Source: Hesseltinella vesiculosa (taxonomy: Eukaryota > Mucoromycota > Mucoromycetes > Mucorales > Cunninghamellaceae). From it: a DNA stretch of 64,000 nucleotides. Every line of letters starts with the position of its first letter. Position 1 is the first letter of the stretch. The DNA lies in the NCBI GenBank assembly GCA_002104935.1, contig MCGT01000010.1, forward strand, positions 682,001 to 746,000, in the 5' to 3' direction. Under the pieces are notes generated by a model. The model ran no database searches, was not told the DNA's origin, and saw only the letters and a program-made list of their open reading frames with translations. Shown piece by piece: positions 1-10,485 of the stretch. The translations under genes and the position numbers were made by a program.

Positions 1-793
1 GCATCTACTATGCATAGCTTATTGGCGACGTAAATTTGTACAAAAACATGTTTTCTCCGCCAAATCTGATAGTGGTGCTAGACAAAATTATACGGCAACA
101 AAGATATGCGGTATTGTATTTTTTTTTTTTTTTTGAAAAAAAGCTTCGGGCGCACAGGAGAAACAGATTCATGTGCACTGGAATAAGTTATGCGTGCAAT
201 CAGACTTGATTTTGTGCAATCAAATTTCTTTTGCCTCTCCATTGGATTTCCTTTGCCTGTGCGCCAACAATACCACTGAGTTGACTTTGAGCGAGCATAA
301 GTTCTTCATTATGGTAATTCAAGAACGCTTCAAGGCTGTCAAGTGTCCGGCTGAGATTTTCGAGAGTTGGTAGCATGGCCAGGCAAAAAGTCGGCATCAT
401 TTTCAGAAAAAAAAAACGGTCATCGATGACTGTCCAGAGGCCCATCAGCCTTGCGAGATCAGTCCTTTTGACAACCATCATTTATTAAATCTCACTGTGG
501 GACACCTTCGTACCTGCGTACCTACCTTCTGGTAATTAAAAAGGTGGCCAGTGAAGCGAGAGCGTTGGAAAAGAAAGCGGAGCCAGGAACAACAATGTGA
601 TTGGCCGAGGCAGGGTGTGGCGGAAGCACCCGCGTCCTAAACCATTTTTTTGAACCTTTTTTTTTTGCACTCGCCCTTTTTCACTCCTTTTAGCATTTAC
701 TTGGATCTCTTTTTTCATTTCAATTTGTTAGATCTTTCCCCTTTTCTGGGGTCTTTTTGTTTTTTCTTTTTGTTTCCTTTTCATCTTTAAGCA
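1..793. other. Left-edge intergenic region and kinase promoter
   Basis: Apart from one doubtful small ORF on the minus strand (200-481), I see no gene here. The stretch just upstream of the kinase start is pyrimidine rich (about 640-790), as is usual before fungal start codons, and a CCAAT-type box (ATTGG) lies at about 600. Homopolymer T runs at about 120-134 and 657-666 are typical of this genome. Confidence 0.5.
200..481 (-). CDS. Possible small hypothetical protein
   Basis: This is an open frame of 93 codons on the minus strand. The C-terminal 55 residues look like a real amphipathic helix, with leucines at regular spacing (LPTLENLSRTLDSLEAFL) followed by a polar stretch, as in small coiled-coil complex subunits. 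The N-terminal part crosses a T-rich tract that could belong to an intron or leader, so an internal methionine (MPTF...) is an alternative start. I do not recognise a family and cannot exclude a chance ORF. Confidence 0.25.
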   Translation of the reverse strand: MMVVKRTDLARLMGLWTVIDDRFFFLKMMPTFCLAMLPTLENLSRTLDSLEAFLNYHNEELMLAQSQLSGIVGAQAKEIQWRGKRNLIAQNQV

Positions 794-3293
794 ATGTCTC
801 AGCATCTGCAAACAGGCGACGAACAGCTACATCCGCTATCAAGACGACCATCCGTGACAAAGTCTATTTTGACAAACAAGACAGATAAGATGACAACATC
901 CGAAGGTCATCCTTTGACACCTGTCCCCTCCCAAATCTCCCCTCAGGATCTTCCTGTCTTCAACAACATTGATGACTTTGAGCTGCAGCAACCCATAGGT
1001 AAAAGTCGGCCATCCTTCTCGTACATCATCTGCATCCGCCGTCACTCATTCTTTCCTTTCTCAGGCTACGGATCGTCCGCTGTCGTTTACAGTGCTCTGT
1101 ATAAGCCCACCAACAAACGGGTGGCCGTGAAAATGATTGATTTGGATATGTTTGAGCGCAATCAAATTGACGAACTTCGGGTAATAAGCCAGCATTCTTC
1201 TTTAACCCTTTGTATGATTGATATTTATTTTCACCGTAGCGGGAAACAGCGTTGATGGCCCTGTCCAAACATCCCAATGTCTTGCGAGTCTATGGTTCTT
1301 TTGTGCATGGCTCCAAACTGTTTATTGTAACCCCTTACTCAGCAGGAGGTATTGTTTTGAAGACGACTTCGTGATGAGGCCGCCTCACGTGATTCCTTTT
1401 TTAGGCTCATGCCTCGATATCATGAAAACTGCCTTCTCGCATGGCCTGGAAGAAGTCAGCATAGCAACGATTCTTAAACAAGCATTGGAAGGGTTGGTCT
1501 ACTTTCACAAAAATGGCCATATTCATCGTGATGTCAAAGCCGGGAATCTGTTGATGGACGAGGATGGTACGGTGCTTTTGGCTGATTTTGGCGTGTCGAG
1601 CTCTCTCATGGAAACCGGCGATCGTGGCAAACGGAAAACATTTGTTGGCACTGTAAGCAATTCATGGATGAAAGCTGTTGTGATGTATATACTAACATTT
1701 GATATAGCCTTGCTGGATGGCTCCCGAAGTCATGGAGCAAGCAGGCTACGATTACAAGGCTGACATTTGGAGTTTTGGGATTACGGCAATTGAATTGGCA
1801 ACTGGCCATGCTCCTTTTGCTAAACTTCCTCCCCTGAAAGTCCTGATGATGACCCTGTCCAGCGACCCGCCAACCCTGGATCGAGATGCTACCGAGCATA
1901 AGTATTCCAAAATATTCAAGGATATGATTGATACCTGCCTGGTCAAGGACCCTGAAAAGAGGAAAGCAGAAGCTCAAGCAAGAGAGTGGAGGGATGGGGA
2001 GACTGACTTTATTTTTATTCTGTTTCCATACCAGGCCTACCGCCGAGAAACTGCTACAACACCAATTCTTCCGCCAAGCGAAGAAAAAGGACTACCTAGT
2101 CAAGATGATCTTGAATGAGCTGCCTCCACTGGAACAGAGACCCCGCAAGAAAATCACCCAACGGCAACAAATCACCATCACCAAAACCACCGAGGAATGG
2201 GACTTTGACCATGATGACCCGATACCACCCAAGCGACAGATCTCCTTTGGAGACGTTGTTGTCAAGAACCCACCTGCCCCCACCTCAGTGATCGACTCCT
2301 CCGTCAAAAAGTCAAGGTTTGTCATTGACGCTGACACGATCCCTGGACGATTTTCCGACGCTGGGGAAGTCAAAGATGAGCCATTGGTAAGAAAAGCGAG
2401 ATCTTTTTGTTGTTTTGCCAGTGCTAACGGTTTTTTCTTTTTCCTATCTTTAGCAGGAAAGTGGCGAAATTAAAGTGGGCAGATTCCAGATCAACCAAGG
2501 GAGAACCCTTAGTTCCAGTGACACATCTTCAAGTATTGCCGATTTGCTGAATGAAACGCATCAGGACAGTAAGTGAATGCAAAAAAAAGGGGGAGTTTGA
2601 CAGCGCGAGTGAGTGAGAAACAGCAAGAGATCATCACAGCTAATTTTTTTTTCTCTATAGATGATCGAAAATCCAGGTTCGAGGTCAGCCATTCACCACC
2701 GTCCTCCAGTTTCATTGGCGTACCTCTCTCCCGAGAAAACTCACATCATGGCTCCCTCGGCCCAGTGACCACGCGTACCAGATCACCTTTGATGGAAAAG
2801 GAAGACAGTCAATCCACAGGCGAGTTTAGAAAGATCGGTCGCTTTGAATTAAGCACTGCCTCGGATCATGCCAAACTGGAAGGTATACAGGAAATACCCC
2901 CCTTAAAAAAAGGCTAACCTTCTATTGGTTTCCCATAGACTCCCTGTCGTCGTCTACCACTTCTCCCTCAACGTCACTGCTTCGTGGACAAGGGCTAAAA
3001 GACCAAGCTTCATTGATGCACCAAGTTGAAGAACTGATCCGATATAATGATTCTCAGCGTCAAGTACTTATGGAGCTGTACAGCCACGTGAAGCCAATCA
3101 AGCGCGCCGAAGACATTTCGATGGTAAAATATCTCACCCACTCTCTGTCCTAACACGCATGCTCTACGAAACTGACTTTTTCATATTTTAGGCGTATTTG
3201 GAACAGCAAATCCAGCAAGCTAATAAGGAGAACGCCCTACTGAAGAAGGAAAACGATGCCTTGCGGAGAGAATTGGAACAACTTCGAATGTAA
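794..3293 (+). CDS. STE20-family kinase of the OSR1/SPAK (Fray, GCK-VI) group
   Basis: Ten exons (794-998, 1065-1180, 1240-1348, 1405-1652, 1708-1961, 2035-2386, 2454-2568, 2661-2882, 2939-3123, 3192-3293) give 635 residues. The kinase domain fills the first half: glycine loop with [10 protein letters not shown], catalytic lysine in [16 protein letters not shown] catalytic loop, LADFGVSS, activation loop [15 protein letters not shown] and the OSR1-like stretch [15 protein letters not shown]. The C-terminal half is low complexity, carries several RFx[VIL] motifs and ends in a predicted coiled coil ([19 protein letters not shown]). I see no clear CCT/PF2 domain. By family, it should phosphorylate downstream effectors in stress, volume or polarity signalling. 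Intron 5 has an odd donor (GA instead of GT), described separately. The family call is firm; the substrate is unknown. Confidence 0.93.
1962..2034 (+). other. Kinase intron 5 with apparent GA-AG boundary
   Basis: Splicing at GAAAGC (1962) to the AG at 2033-2034 gives the family-consistent peptide [17 protein letters not shown]. The position expected to read GTAAGC reads GAAAGC. A poor GT donor (GTGGAG) at 1986 also keeps the frame and would insert eight residues (KAEAQARE) inside kinase subdomain XI. Confidence 0.6.
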
Positions 3294-4004
3294 ACATTTA
3301 TTTATTGCACCAGATTACACTTTTTTTGAATATGAATGTCGCAGATTTAAAAGCGAAATGTCAGAAATTCCATCGAAAAGTAAAAAAAATGTCGCAAAGA
3401 GAATGTACAGCAAAATGTCACAGAAAAGAGCAGAGTCATAAGCAAGGAGAAAAAAGATGAGTTCCTACGGGAATACTTACGAAGCTGTAAGTTTGCCCGT
3501 TTTTGACCGAATGCAGCTTTGATTCGTCAACTTGGATGGGGGCGCAGGTTTGGATTTCCACAACGACTGCCTGTTTATGAAGTCCATTTCTCGTCCATTA
3601 TTGAAGGAATTTTTTGCCTTGAGTATTGCCGTGGCGATTTTTGTTCGACATTTTTTTTCTTTGCTTTTTGTCCCTTTCACAAAACGGTGCATTTGCTTTG
3701 CTGTGGCTCGACACAAAGAGCGCGTCAGCCAAGGACCTTTCCAAAAGATTGCTACACATTGATTCTAGCAGGTTGGCTCGTCTTCCTCCTTCCTCAACTG
3801 TCAAGGACTTGCGTGCATAGCCAACGACTTTATACCCATCTTTCTTCAAGTTTTGCACAAGTGAAAACCCGGTCTAAACGTCGGTTTTTCAATTTCGAAG
3901 TCATACATGGAGCATTGTAACTTGCAACGTTTCCGAGCCATCTCTTACACTGGTCACTTGCTCGAGCAGCTCTGACAAAAACGACCTATAGCTTTAGCGT
4001 TTAT
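3294..4004. other. Intergenic region with a mobile-element relic
   Basis: Between the kinase stop and the orphan gene lie short open frames without coherent structure on the plus strand. One decayed recombinase-like reading frame on the minus strand (about 3598-3858) is listed separately. A repeated AATGTC/AAATGTC motif occurs at about 3357-3420. Confidence 0.5.
3598..3858 (-). pseudogene. Decayed serine-recombinase-like ORF (VGYARKS motif)
   Basis: The minus-strand frame reads KVVGYARKS, then LLESMCSNLLERSLADALFVSS and CERD. The VGYARKS opening resembles the N-terminal catalytic strand of small serine recombinases and of multicopy proteins I associate from memory with Mucorales genomes. Only about 86 residues remain. 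There is no credible start, an A/T-rich frame break follows CERD, and a second frame (RTKIATAILKAKNSF) continues the theme to about 3500. I read it as a broken mobile-element fragment. The assignment rests on a short motif and is tentative. Confidence 0.4.
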
Positions 4005-4512
4005 CTATACGTTGTGATATTCGTGAATAGAAAATCTAGCGCGTACACCTTGCTTGTTGATGAACAGATATTCTTTGAGGTCATTCTTCAGCACGACTTG
4101 TTTGCTGGGAATTGTACGATCTCCATCCTTCTTTTCTGGCTGCGTTACTTTGACAGCGTTATGATACAAATAGGGGGCGATCAATGGAATAGGGCTGCCG
4201 GTCACCAATACCACCTTAAAAAGTTGTTAATGTACGCTTTCCAATGGCCGTGGAGAGGGGGAGGAGCTTACATTCACGTAGAAATAATGGTCTTTGTGAG
4301 GATATGGCACAGCAGGAGACACCATGACCTAAAATCAAAAAAAAAAAGTTGGCTACAGTCCATAGATAAAGGAAGAGCGAGGGATGTGTACCTGCTCGAT
4401 TTTGTTGACGTCAAAATTGGTATCCAGTTCAATACGGTTGACAGCTCGTGCTTTTCGCATGTCAAAGTTGGGAATCACTCCGCAGTTCAAGATCTACTTT
4501 AGTCCGTGAGGG

Positions 4513-4548
<36 letters not shown>

Positions 4549-4846
4549 AGTAACAATCATGGTCCAGGAACGTAGTCGAAAGGGGTGACTTTACCTTGAC
4601 AGGGATCACATTGGAGCCAATGGTGTGAATGCGATTCTATAATGGAAAATAATGAGCTGAGCGAAAACTTTGGTAGATCTACAGTTCCTGATTCGGCGAC
4701 ACACGACGTAATGACAGCAAAAAAAGGCTTACCACTTCCTTGTCGAGCTGCTCTTGAATCCATGATTTTGCTGTAAGGTCAATGTTAGCATCTTGTTCGT
4801 TTGAAGGATCCTGTGAAGTCGGAATATCTTGGTTGGCGGGTTGCAT
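4005..4846 (-). CDS. Orphan 174-residue protein, five exons
   Basis: Five exons on the minus strand (4733-4846, 4595-4636, 4392-4493, 4272-4328, 4005-4214) join in frame with GT-AG introns to 174 codons from MQPANQDIPTSQD to IHEYHNV. The middle carries VNRIHTIGSNVIPVK, LNCGVIPNFDMRKARAVNRIEL, VMVSPAVPYPHKDHYFYVN and VLVTGSPIPLIAPYLYH. I see no signal peptide or membrane segment. I do not recognise the family. The regular exon structure and absence of internal stops argue that it is a real gene. Its 3' end abuts the decayed recombinase-like relic, so the C terminus may be truncated. It is divergent from the neighbouring L1-domain gene with only 163 bp between starts, so the two probably share a promoter. 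Confidence 0.6.
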
Positions 4847-5009
4847 GATTTATTTCGAAAAGAGAAGAAGAGAAAAAGTGCGTACTTTTTTTGCACAGCG
4901 CAGGAAAACGAGCGGTGGCTTGAAAAAGGTGAAAAAAAAAAAAAAAAAAGGTTGGTCCTTTTTTTCCCTTCTTCCCCGTCGTCGACTTTCTTGATTATCC
5001 TTTTTCACA

Positions 5010-6159
5010 ATGGTGGCCCCAAAACAAAAGCATCTCGATTACAAGCAAGCTGAAAAGGCTATCAAGGCTATCAAGGAATATACCGATAAAGAAAACGAAG
5101 ATTCCTTGCTGTCTAACCAACAAGGTTTGTGGGTCAATATTAAGCTCGCCAAAATGACCGATGTCCAACCTGATCGTCAGATCAGCATGTAAGTTGCTCA
5201 ATACGATCTCAACAGGATCTTCTGGATCAGTCTTACTTATCTTTTCCCGTCTAGTCCCGTGCCCCATTGTACTCTTGCCGACGATGCTGAAGTGTGTTTT
5301 ATTCCCATTGATCAACCCAAGGTCTATGAAGAAAAGGTCAAGGAAATGAAACTGCCACGTAACGTCACTGTAGGTGATAACGTCCATACTCAATTCATAT
5401 TAGAGCTAACGGTCTCGTCCTCTACCAGGTTCTCTCGGGTAAACAATTCCGTGAAAAGTACGGTCGCTTCGAAGCCAAACGCCTCGCCTGCCAGCAATAC
5501 GCACACTTTTTGCTCGACGCCGCCCTCGCCACCAAGCTGCACAACATGTTTGGCAAGACGTTCCAAAAGGCCAACCGAAGCCCTGTCTTGGTCAAGGTTG
5601 TTGAAGCTAAAAACAAAATGATTGATGCTACCGAATTGGAAAAGAACATCAAGCAAGGGATCAACACAGTCGTGTATGACCAAACTCCTTCTGACCTCAA
5701 GTAAGTGTTTTGTTCTTTATCAATGGAGACGAACGTTCATTTTTTTATGTTACTAGGGCTTGCCGATTCGGACACACAGATATGAGCATCAAGGAACTTG
5801 TGGCCAACCTCAAGGCTGTCATGGCTCAGCTGGAAAAAGACATTGCCTGGGACTACGTGCAAAACGTGTCGATCCGCGTGGAAAGTGGTGACTCGTTGCC
5901 TGTGTACTGCTGCGTTCCTGGTACTTGGTTGCTGAAGGATGCCGAGTCTTCAACAGAAAAGATCGTCAAAAAGGCCGCCAAGGCTGTGCAAGAAAAGAAA
6001 GAAACCAAGAAACCCGCCGCCAAGGCTGCTAAATCTGTCGCCAAAAAGGCTGACGTCAAACCTGCTGCCAAACCTACCACCCGAGCTGCCGCCACCAAAC
6101 AAACCAAGAACGTCAAGACCCCAAAACAAATCACAAAGAAAAAGGTCACCAAAAAATAA
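5010..6159 (+). CDS. Ribosomal L1-domain protein, Utp30/Cic1 (RSL1D1) type
   Basis: Four exons (5010-5188, 5255-5369, 5429-5700, 5757-6159) give 322 residues. Residues about 15-245 have the layout of the ribosomal L1 fold of the Utp30/Cic1 family: a helical start (AEKAIKAIKEYTDKEN), a strand with IPVPHCTLADDAEVCFI, the KYGRFEAKRLACQQYAHFLL core and VRVESGDSLPVYCC-like end (here ISIRVESG). The last 75 residues are a Lys/Ala-rich tail repeating KKPAAKAAK, typical of nucleolar rRNA-binding factors. By family, it works in the nucleolus in pre-rRNA processing and ribosome assembly and is not a structural ribosomal protein. Utp30 and Cic1 cannot be separated by eye. Confidence 0.85.
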
Positions 6160-6486
6160 GGCAATCACGCACCCCCTCTCCTGCATTTTCTTTTTTATCC
6201 TCTCTTGTTACCTATTGATTCCTTTCCGTCCCTGCCACTCTGACAGCTTTTCCTATTTGTCTTAATTACTTGTAAACACCATTCTGCATTCGGATCATGG
6301 ATTAAAAAAAAAAACAACAACTGCATGACATTCGCAAAGCAAAGGCATACGTCACAGGGAAGAAAGTTCCAGATCAAGCAAAAAGACGCAGCAGGCCATC
6401 ATTTCAAAAAGCGCGCCTTTTCACTGTTCGGGCTTGCCACTGTGCGCTTTCTTTTCCTTCCTCTCTTTCTTTTCTGCAAACCAAAA
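6160..6486. other. Intergenic spacer, L1-domain gene to serine racemase
   Basis: No gene is visible. It contains the 3' region of the upstream gene and a C/T-rich leader (about 6417-6485) directly before the racemase start codon. Confidence 0.6.
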
Positions 6487-7626
6487 ATGACTCCCGCCAT
6501 CGCTATAGACATTGAAGACATTCAGGCAGCCTCATGCAACATCAATGTTCATCGCACACCTGTCATGTCCTGTTCCACCTTGAATGATCTTGTCCCTTTA
6601 GACATTGAGCTCTTTTTTAAATGCGAACTGTTCCAAAAAACTGGCTGTAAGTCGTCATTGATCTCGCCTCCGGAAATGATCCGACTGACAAGCTCTGATT
6701 TACATTGCAGCATTCAAGTTTCGCGGAGCGAGCAATGCTGTGAATTTATTAACCAGCTGTGAATCTGGTGTGGTGACGCATTCGTCCGGGAACCATGCTC
6801 AGGCCCTAGCCAAAGCGGCTCAAGCTCGTGGAATTCCTGCTTACATCGTGATGCCCAAGAATGCCCCACAGGTCAAGAAAGATGCAGTCCGAGGCTACGG
6901 AGGTACCGTTGTCGAATGTGAACCCACTGTAGAAGCGCGGGAACAGACCGTAAGTGATGCAGCTGTGATCATGACGAGGGCCAGATCTGACCGACAGAAC
7001 GGCCCCTCTACGTTTTACTTTCTTAGGCAGCCAAATTGGCCGAGGAAACGGGTGCCACAATGATCCATCCTTTTGACAACCCGCACGTGATGGCTGGTCA
7101 AGGCACGATGGCTCTAGAATTTTTGACACAAATGAATGAACAAGGCACCGTACTGGATGCCTTGCTGGTGCCAATTGGTGGCGGCGGCATGATGGCAGGT
7201 TGCTCAACAGCAGCCAAGAGCATCCATGGCTCCATCAAGGTATTCGGTGCTGAACCGGCCCAAGTCAACGATGCCCACCGATCCTATTACAGTGGCGACC
7301 GTCTCAGTAATGCCAAAGACGCTGTTTCTGTGGCTGACGGCCTCCTCACCAACGTGGGTGAACTCACCTTCCCCATCATCCAAAAAAACGTTGATGGTGT
7401 CTTTACCGTCACCGAGCAAGAAATCGTCCGTGCCCTGCATCTGATGTGGGTCCGTGCCAAGTTGCCAATCGAGCCAAGCTCAGCTGTGCCTGTTGCTGTG
7501 GCTCTGTACAATAGCGATTTCCACAAAATTGCCAAGGACCAAGGCTTGAAGAAGATCGGCATCGTGCTCTCGGGTGGCAACGTCGACCATGCCCGTGTGG
7601 TCAAACTGTTCGAGCAGTACCTTTAG
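6487..7626 (+). CDS. Serine racemase / serine dehydratase (PLP fold type II)
   Basis: Three exons (6487-6646, 6711-6949, 7027-7626) encode 332 residues. The PLP lysine lies in SFKFRGA just after intron 1. The substrate loop is SSGNHAQ, the phosphate-binding glycine loop is GGGGMMAG, and the pyridine-nitrogen serine is in VLSGGN near the end. GAEPAQ provides the acidic residue expected for a divalent-metal site. The length matches eukaryotic serine racemases and lacks the C-terminal ACT regulatory domains of biosynthetic threonine deaminase. The likely reactions are L/D-serine interconversion and dehydration to pyruvate. Which activity dominates cannot be read from sequence. Confidence 0.88.
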
Positions 7627-7907
7627 CTCCTCTCGTTCGTTTGTACGAGGATAGCCCGCTTCTATTTTTCCTTTGTATGTGACCTATGGATACAGCACTA
7701 CCTTTTTTTTATAATTTAATGATTGAGGGCAAAGGGGCAAACCAATAAAAAAAAAAAAAAAAAAGGCTAAAAAAATTTAGTGGGAATCATACAGTTTTAA
7801 AACCGATTAAATGGGAGACAACGGGAGAATGGCTATTGTTTAGGAGGATTGTCTAGTGAAGAAGAAAAATCGAGAGCAGGAAGGGGCGTAGGCAAGCAGG
7901 TGCTGTT

Positions 7908-8768
7908 TTACATTTCGTTCGAATAGCCGATGACTTTGGTAAGCTGTTCAAATTTGATGTTTTCACGAACAACAATGGCCTTTGCTTCGTTATCCTTGTT
8001 GACAGGGATCACGACGACATCACCTTGTTGGGACCATTGCTGCTCTTGGATGAATTTGGTAAAGGCATCGCCGGTCAAGGCCAGATACTTTTGAACGACA
8101 GAGGCTGAAATCGATTGGTGAGACATGGTGATCACTCGGGCAATCAGCTGTCGAATGGCGTCTTCAAAGCCGGCGACTTGGCTGGTCAGTTGCTTGTATG
8201 TGCTGTCGTTGTACAAAGTCCAGAATTTGGCATAGTTGGATTGTTCTAATAATTGTTGCAGCGTGGTCAACTGTGTCACGCCAGTCTATAAGATAAATAA
8301 GGCATGAGCATTTTACTACTTCTGTTCACCTTCCACGAAAAAAAAAAAAAAAAAACTTACCGAACGTTCGCTTAATAAGTACAAACACAGATTGAAATCA
8401 GGGGAAGGGATGGCAGTCAAGGATTTGGCAAGGATGCTGACAACCACATTGTCCTTGGCCTTGGTAGGGTTGAATTGATACCTGAGGCAAACGAGAAAAT
8501 ATAACGTGTCAGATCGTAGATCAAATAGAATATCATGGTGCATGCCAATGTCGTCGATTGTACGCTTAGTATGGCATCTGCGCTGAAAGGCGGCGGGAGA
8601 TAAGACTTACAATTTCAAAATGGCTAAGTTTGCCATCAAGTCGTAAGTGCCGTTTTTACATTGATTGTCGAGGTAAGCTTCGAGAACTTCAAGATTTTCA
8701 GGGTTGTATCGTTCAACACCGTCAATTAACTTTTGGATGCTTTCAGGGCGTTCGGTGACAGATGCCAT
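7908..8768 (-). CDS. EIF3K: Translation initiation factor eIF3 subunit K
   Basis: Three exons (8611-8768, 8361-8481, 7908-8285) encode 218 residues, the same length as the human protein. The N-terminal HEAT-like part ([50 protein letters not shown]) is followed by a PCI/winged-helix C terminus (QSISASVVQKYLALTGDAF). eIF3k is a non-essential subunit of the eIF3 scaffold that binds 40S subunits. It is present in most filamentous fungi and absent from budding yeast. The start is the ATG preceding ASVTERPES. A (GGAT)n tract lies immediately upstream at about 8775-8795. Confidence 0.95.
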
Positions 8769-9414
8769 GGCTGTGGATGGATGGATGGATGGATAGAAAA
8801 AAATAAAAAGAGTGAAAAAGAAAAAGTGCAAGCAGAGGTCAACACCACCTATCATAACCAAACTCCGATTCCCGTCTTGAAAAAATGGCCCAAGCGTTGT
8901 CATCTTTTTGGTCTTTGTTGAACGATGTGAGCAGAATTGTCTGGTTAAAGGCTCCAAATAGTCATCGCACACCTTGGCGTTAGAGCACCGCTGGCTTTTC
9001 TCAAGTAGTAGAGTATGAGAGAACCTGATTGACAGCCAGGAAGAAGCATCTTGTCGCAAAACGGGGGCTCTTGGTGCCTTTTGCAGCGTAGGTTCACTGC
9101 CACTGTCTCCCAGCAGGCAAGGTATCAATTTTACCGTGACCCACGCTAGCTCAATCATCCACAGGATTCGCAGTTGCTTAACAGGACAGCCACATTTCAA
9201 TGGGATGACTGTGTTAGCGCCAAAACTGAGCATTCGCTTACACGTTTTGTAAAAAGCCAATCTGATATGGAAATCACCACGTCATTGCAGCACAAATTGC
9301 TCAAAATCAAGGGGCAAAAGAAAAGCAGGAAGATGGCGGGCATAAAACAAGTTGCCCCCGTCTCTCTATTTTTCGCTTTCCTTCCTTTTTATTTGTTTTT
9401 TTATTCGTTTCGTC
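8769..9414. other. Divergent promoter region, eIF3k and copper transporter
   Basis: A 646-bp gap between divergently transcribed genes. It carries a short GGAT tandem repeat next to the eIF3k start and a C/T-rich leader (about 9358-9414) before the transporter start. I see no clear copper-response element and no additional gene. Confidence 0.5.
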
Positions 9415-10121
9415 ATGGATCACTCTCACCACATGGATCATGCTGCCCATGGAATGGCAGATGGACACGCCTCCATGCAACATGGAAGCGGGGGCCATGA
9501 AGGTCACGATATGCCTGCCATGTGCAATATGAATGTAAGCAAGCATCATTTCCACGCAACGTTCGCCAATGGCCTGACCATAGCTTTTCATTATCTGTTT
9601 CTCATACAACGCATCTTAGATGATCTTCAATTGGCAAATCCAAGACACCTGCGTTGTGTTTGAATGGTGGCATATCCAAACCAGCATGGGGATGCTTTTG
9701 TCTTGTTTGGCCGTCTTTGCCATTGCGGCCGGTTATGAGTATCTGCGTGTTTGGACCACCCAATTGGATCGCGTTGCTCTTCCTTCTGACAACAAAAAGT
9801 CTGACCCTAATCACCAATCTACTTCTAGCTTCTCAGAGTCAGACACCCTGCTACACAGTCCAGTGTAAGACCCGCCCACTTTTGCCGCAAAGGACACCGC
9901 TTGGCTCACATCTTTTTTTTTCCTTTTCAAGTAGGCGGCAACAACAGATTTTACGCTCCGTGATGTATGCTATCATGATGGCCATTAGTTTTTGGCTCAT
10001 GCTTGTATTCATGACGTACAATGGGTATTTGATGATAGCCACTATCCTTGGCGCTGGCGTTGGACATTATATCTTCGGCCAAGGTCGACTTCCAGCTAGC
10101 CGTTCCATTTCCTGTCATTAA
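9415..10121 (+). CDS. Ctr-family copper transporter
   Basis: Three exons (9415-9534, 9620-9864, 9935-10121) encode 183 residues. The first 40 residues are rich in His and Met (MDHSHHMDHAAHGMADGHAS and more), a copper-loading ectodomain. TM1 follows VVFEWWHIQTSMGM. A hydrophilic loop leads to TM2 (IMMAISFWLMLVFMTYNGYLMIA), which contains the MxxxM-like methionine pair of Ctr proteins, and TM3 has the GxxxG packing motif (GAGVGHYIFGQG). The C terminus ends in SISCH, a Cys-His pair like the Cu-binding tail of Ctr1. The pore is a trimer importing Cu(I). Plasma membrane versus vacuolar (Ctr2-like) location is open. Confidence 0.93.
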
Positions 10122-10485
10122 TACTGACTCTCTGTGCCTTTCTGTTGATTATTTATTTGCATGCTGTCACAATGTTTTACTGTAATACAGAGCGTTGTCT
10201 GAACATTTCATTTTGCGTTAAAAAAAAAAAGGATAATGCCTGTAAGGGCTAGGCAAGGTGTTAGATACGTCAACGATGTTACAATGATAGCATGGGATGT
10301 TTTAAAAATAAGATCGTGGGAGAAGGCTGTCAGTGAGATGTCTTACACCTGCTTTCGCCATGCCGCCCATCTCTAGATGAGCCGCTGGCATCTCCGCCAC
10401 CCCCCCCCCTCCACTGACTTGCAAATGTTGAACTCAACTTACTTATTTTTTCTCCCCTTTGTTTCCTTTTTTTTTTCCTTTCAAC
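10122..10485. other. Intergenic spacer
   Basis: A 364-bp gap between tandem plus-strand genes, with a C-rich run at about 10402-10411 and a T/C-rich leader before the oxygenase start. No gene is seen. Confidence 0.6.

Noticed and set aside
6487..7626. Biosynthetic threonine deaminase (Ilv1)
   Set aside because: The length of 332 residues leaves no ACT-like regulatory domain, and the motifs fit serine racemase better.
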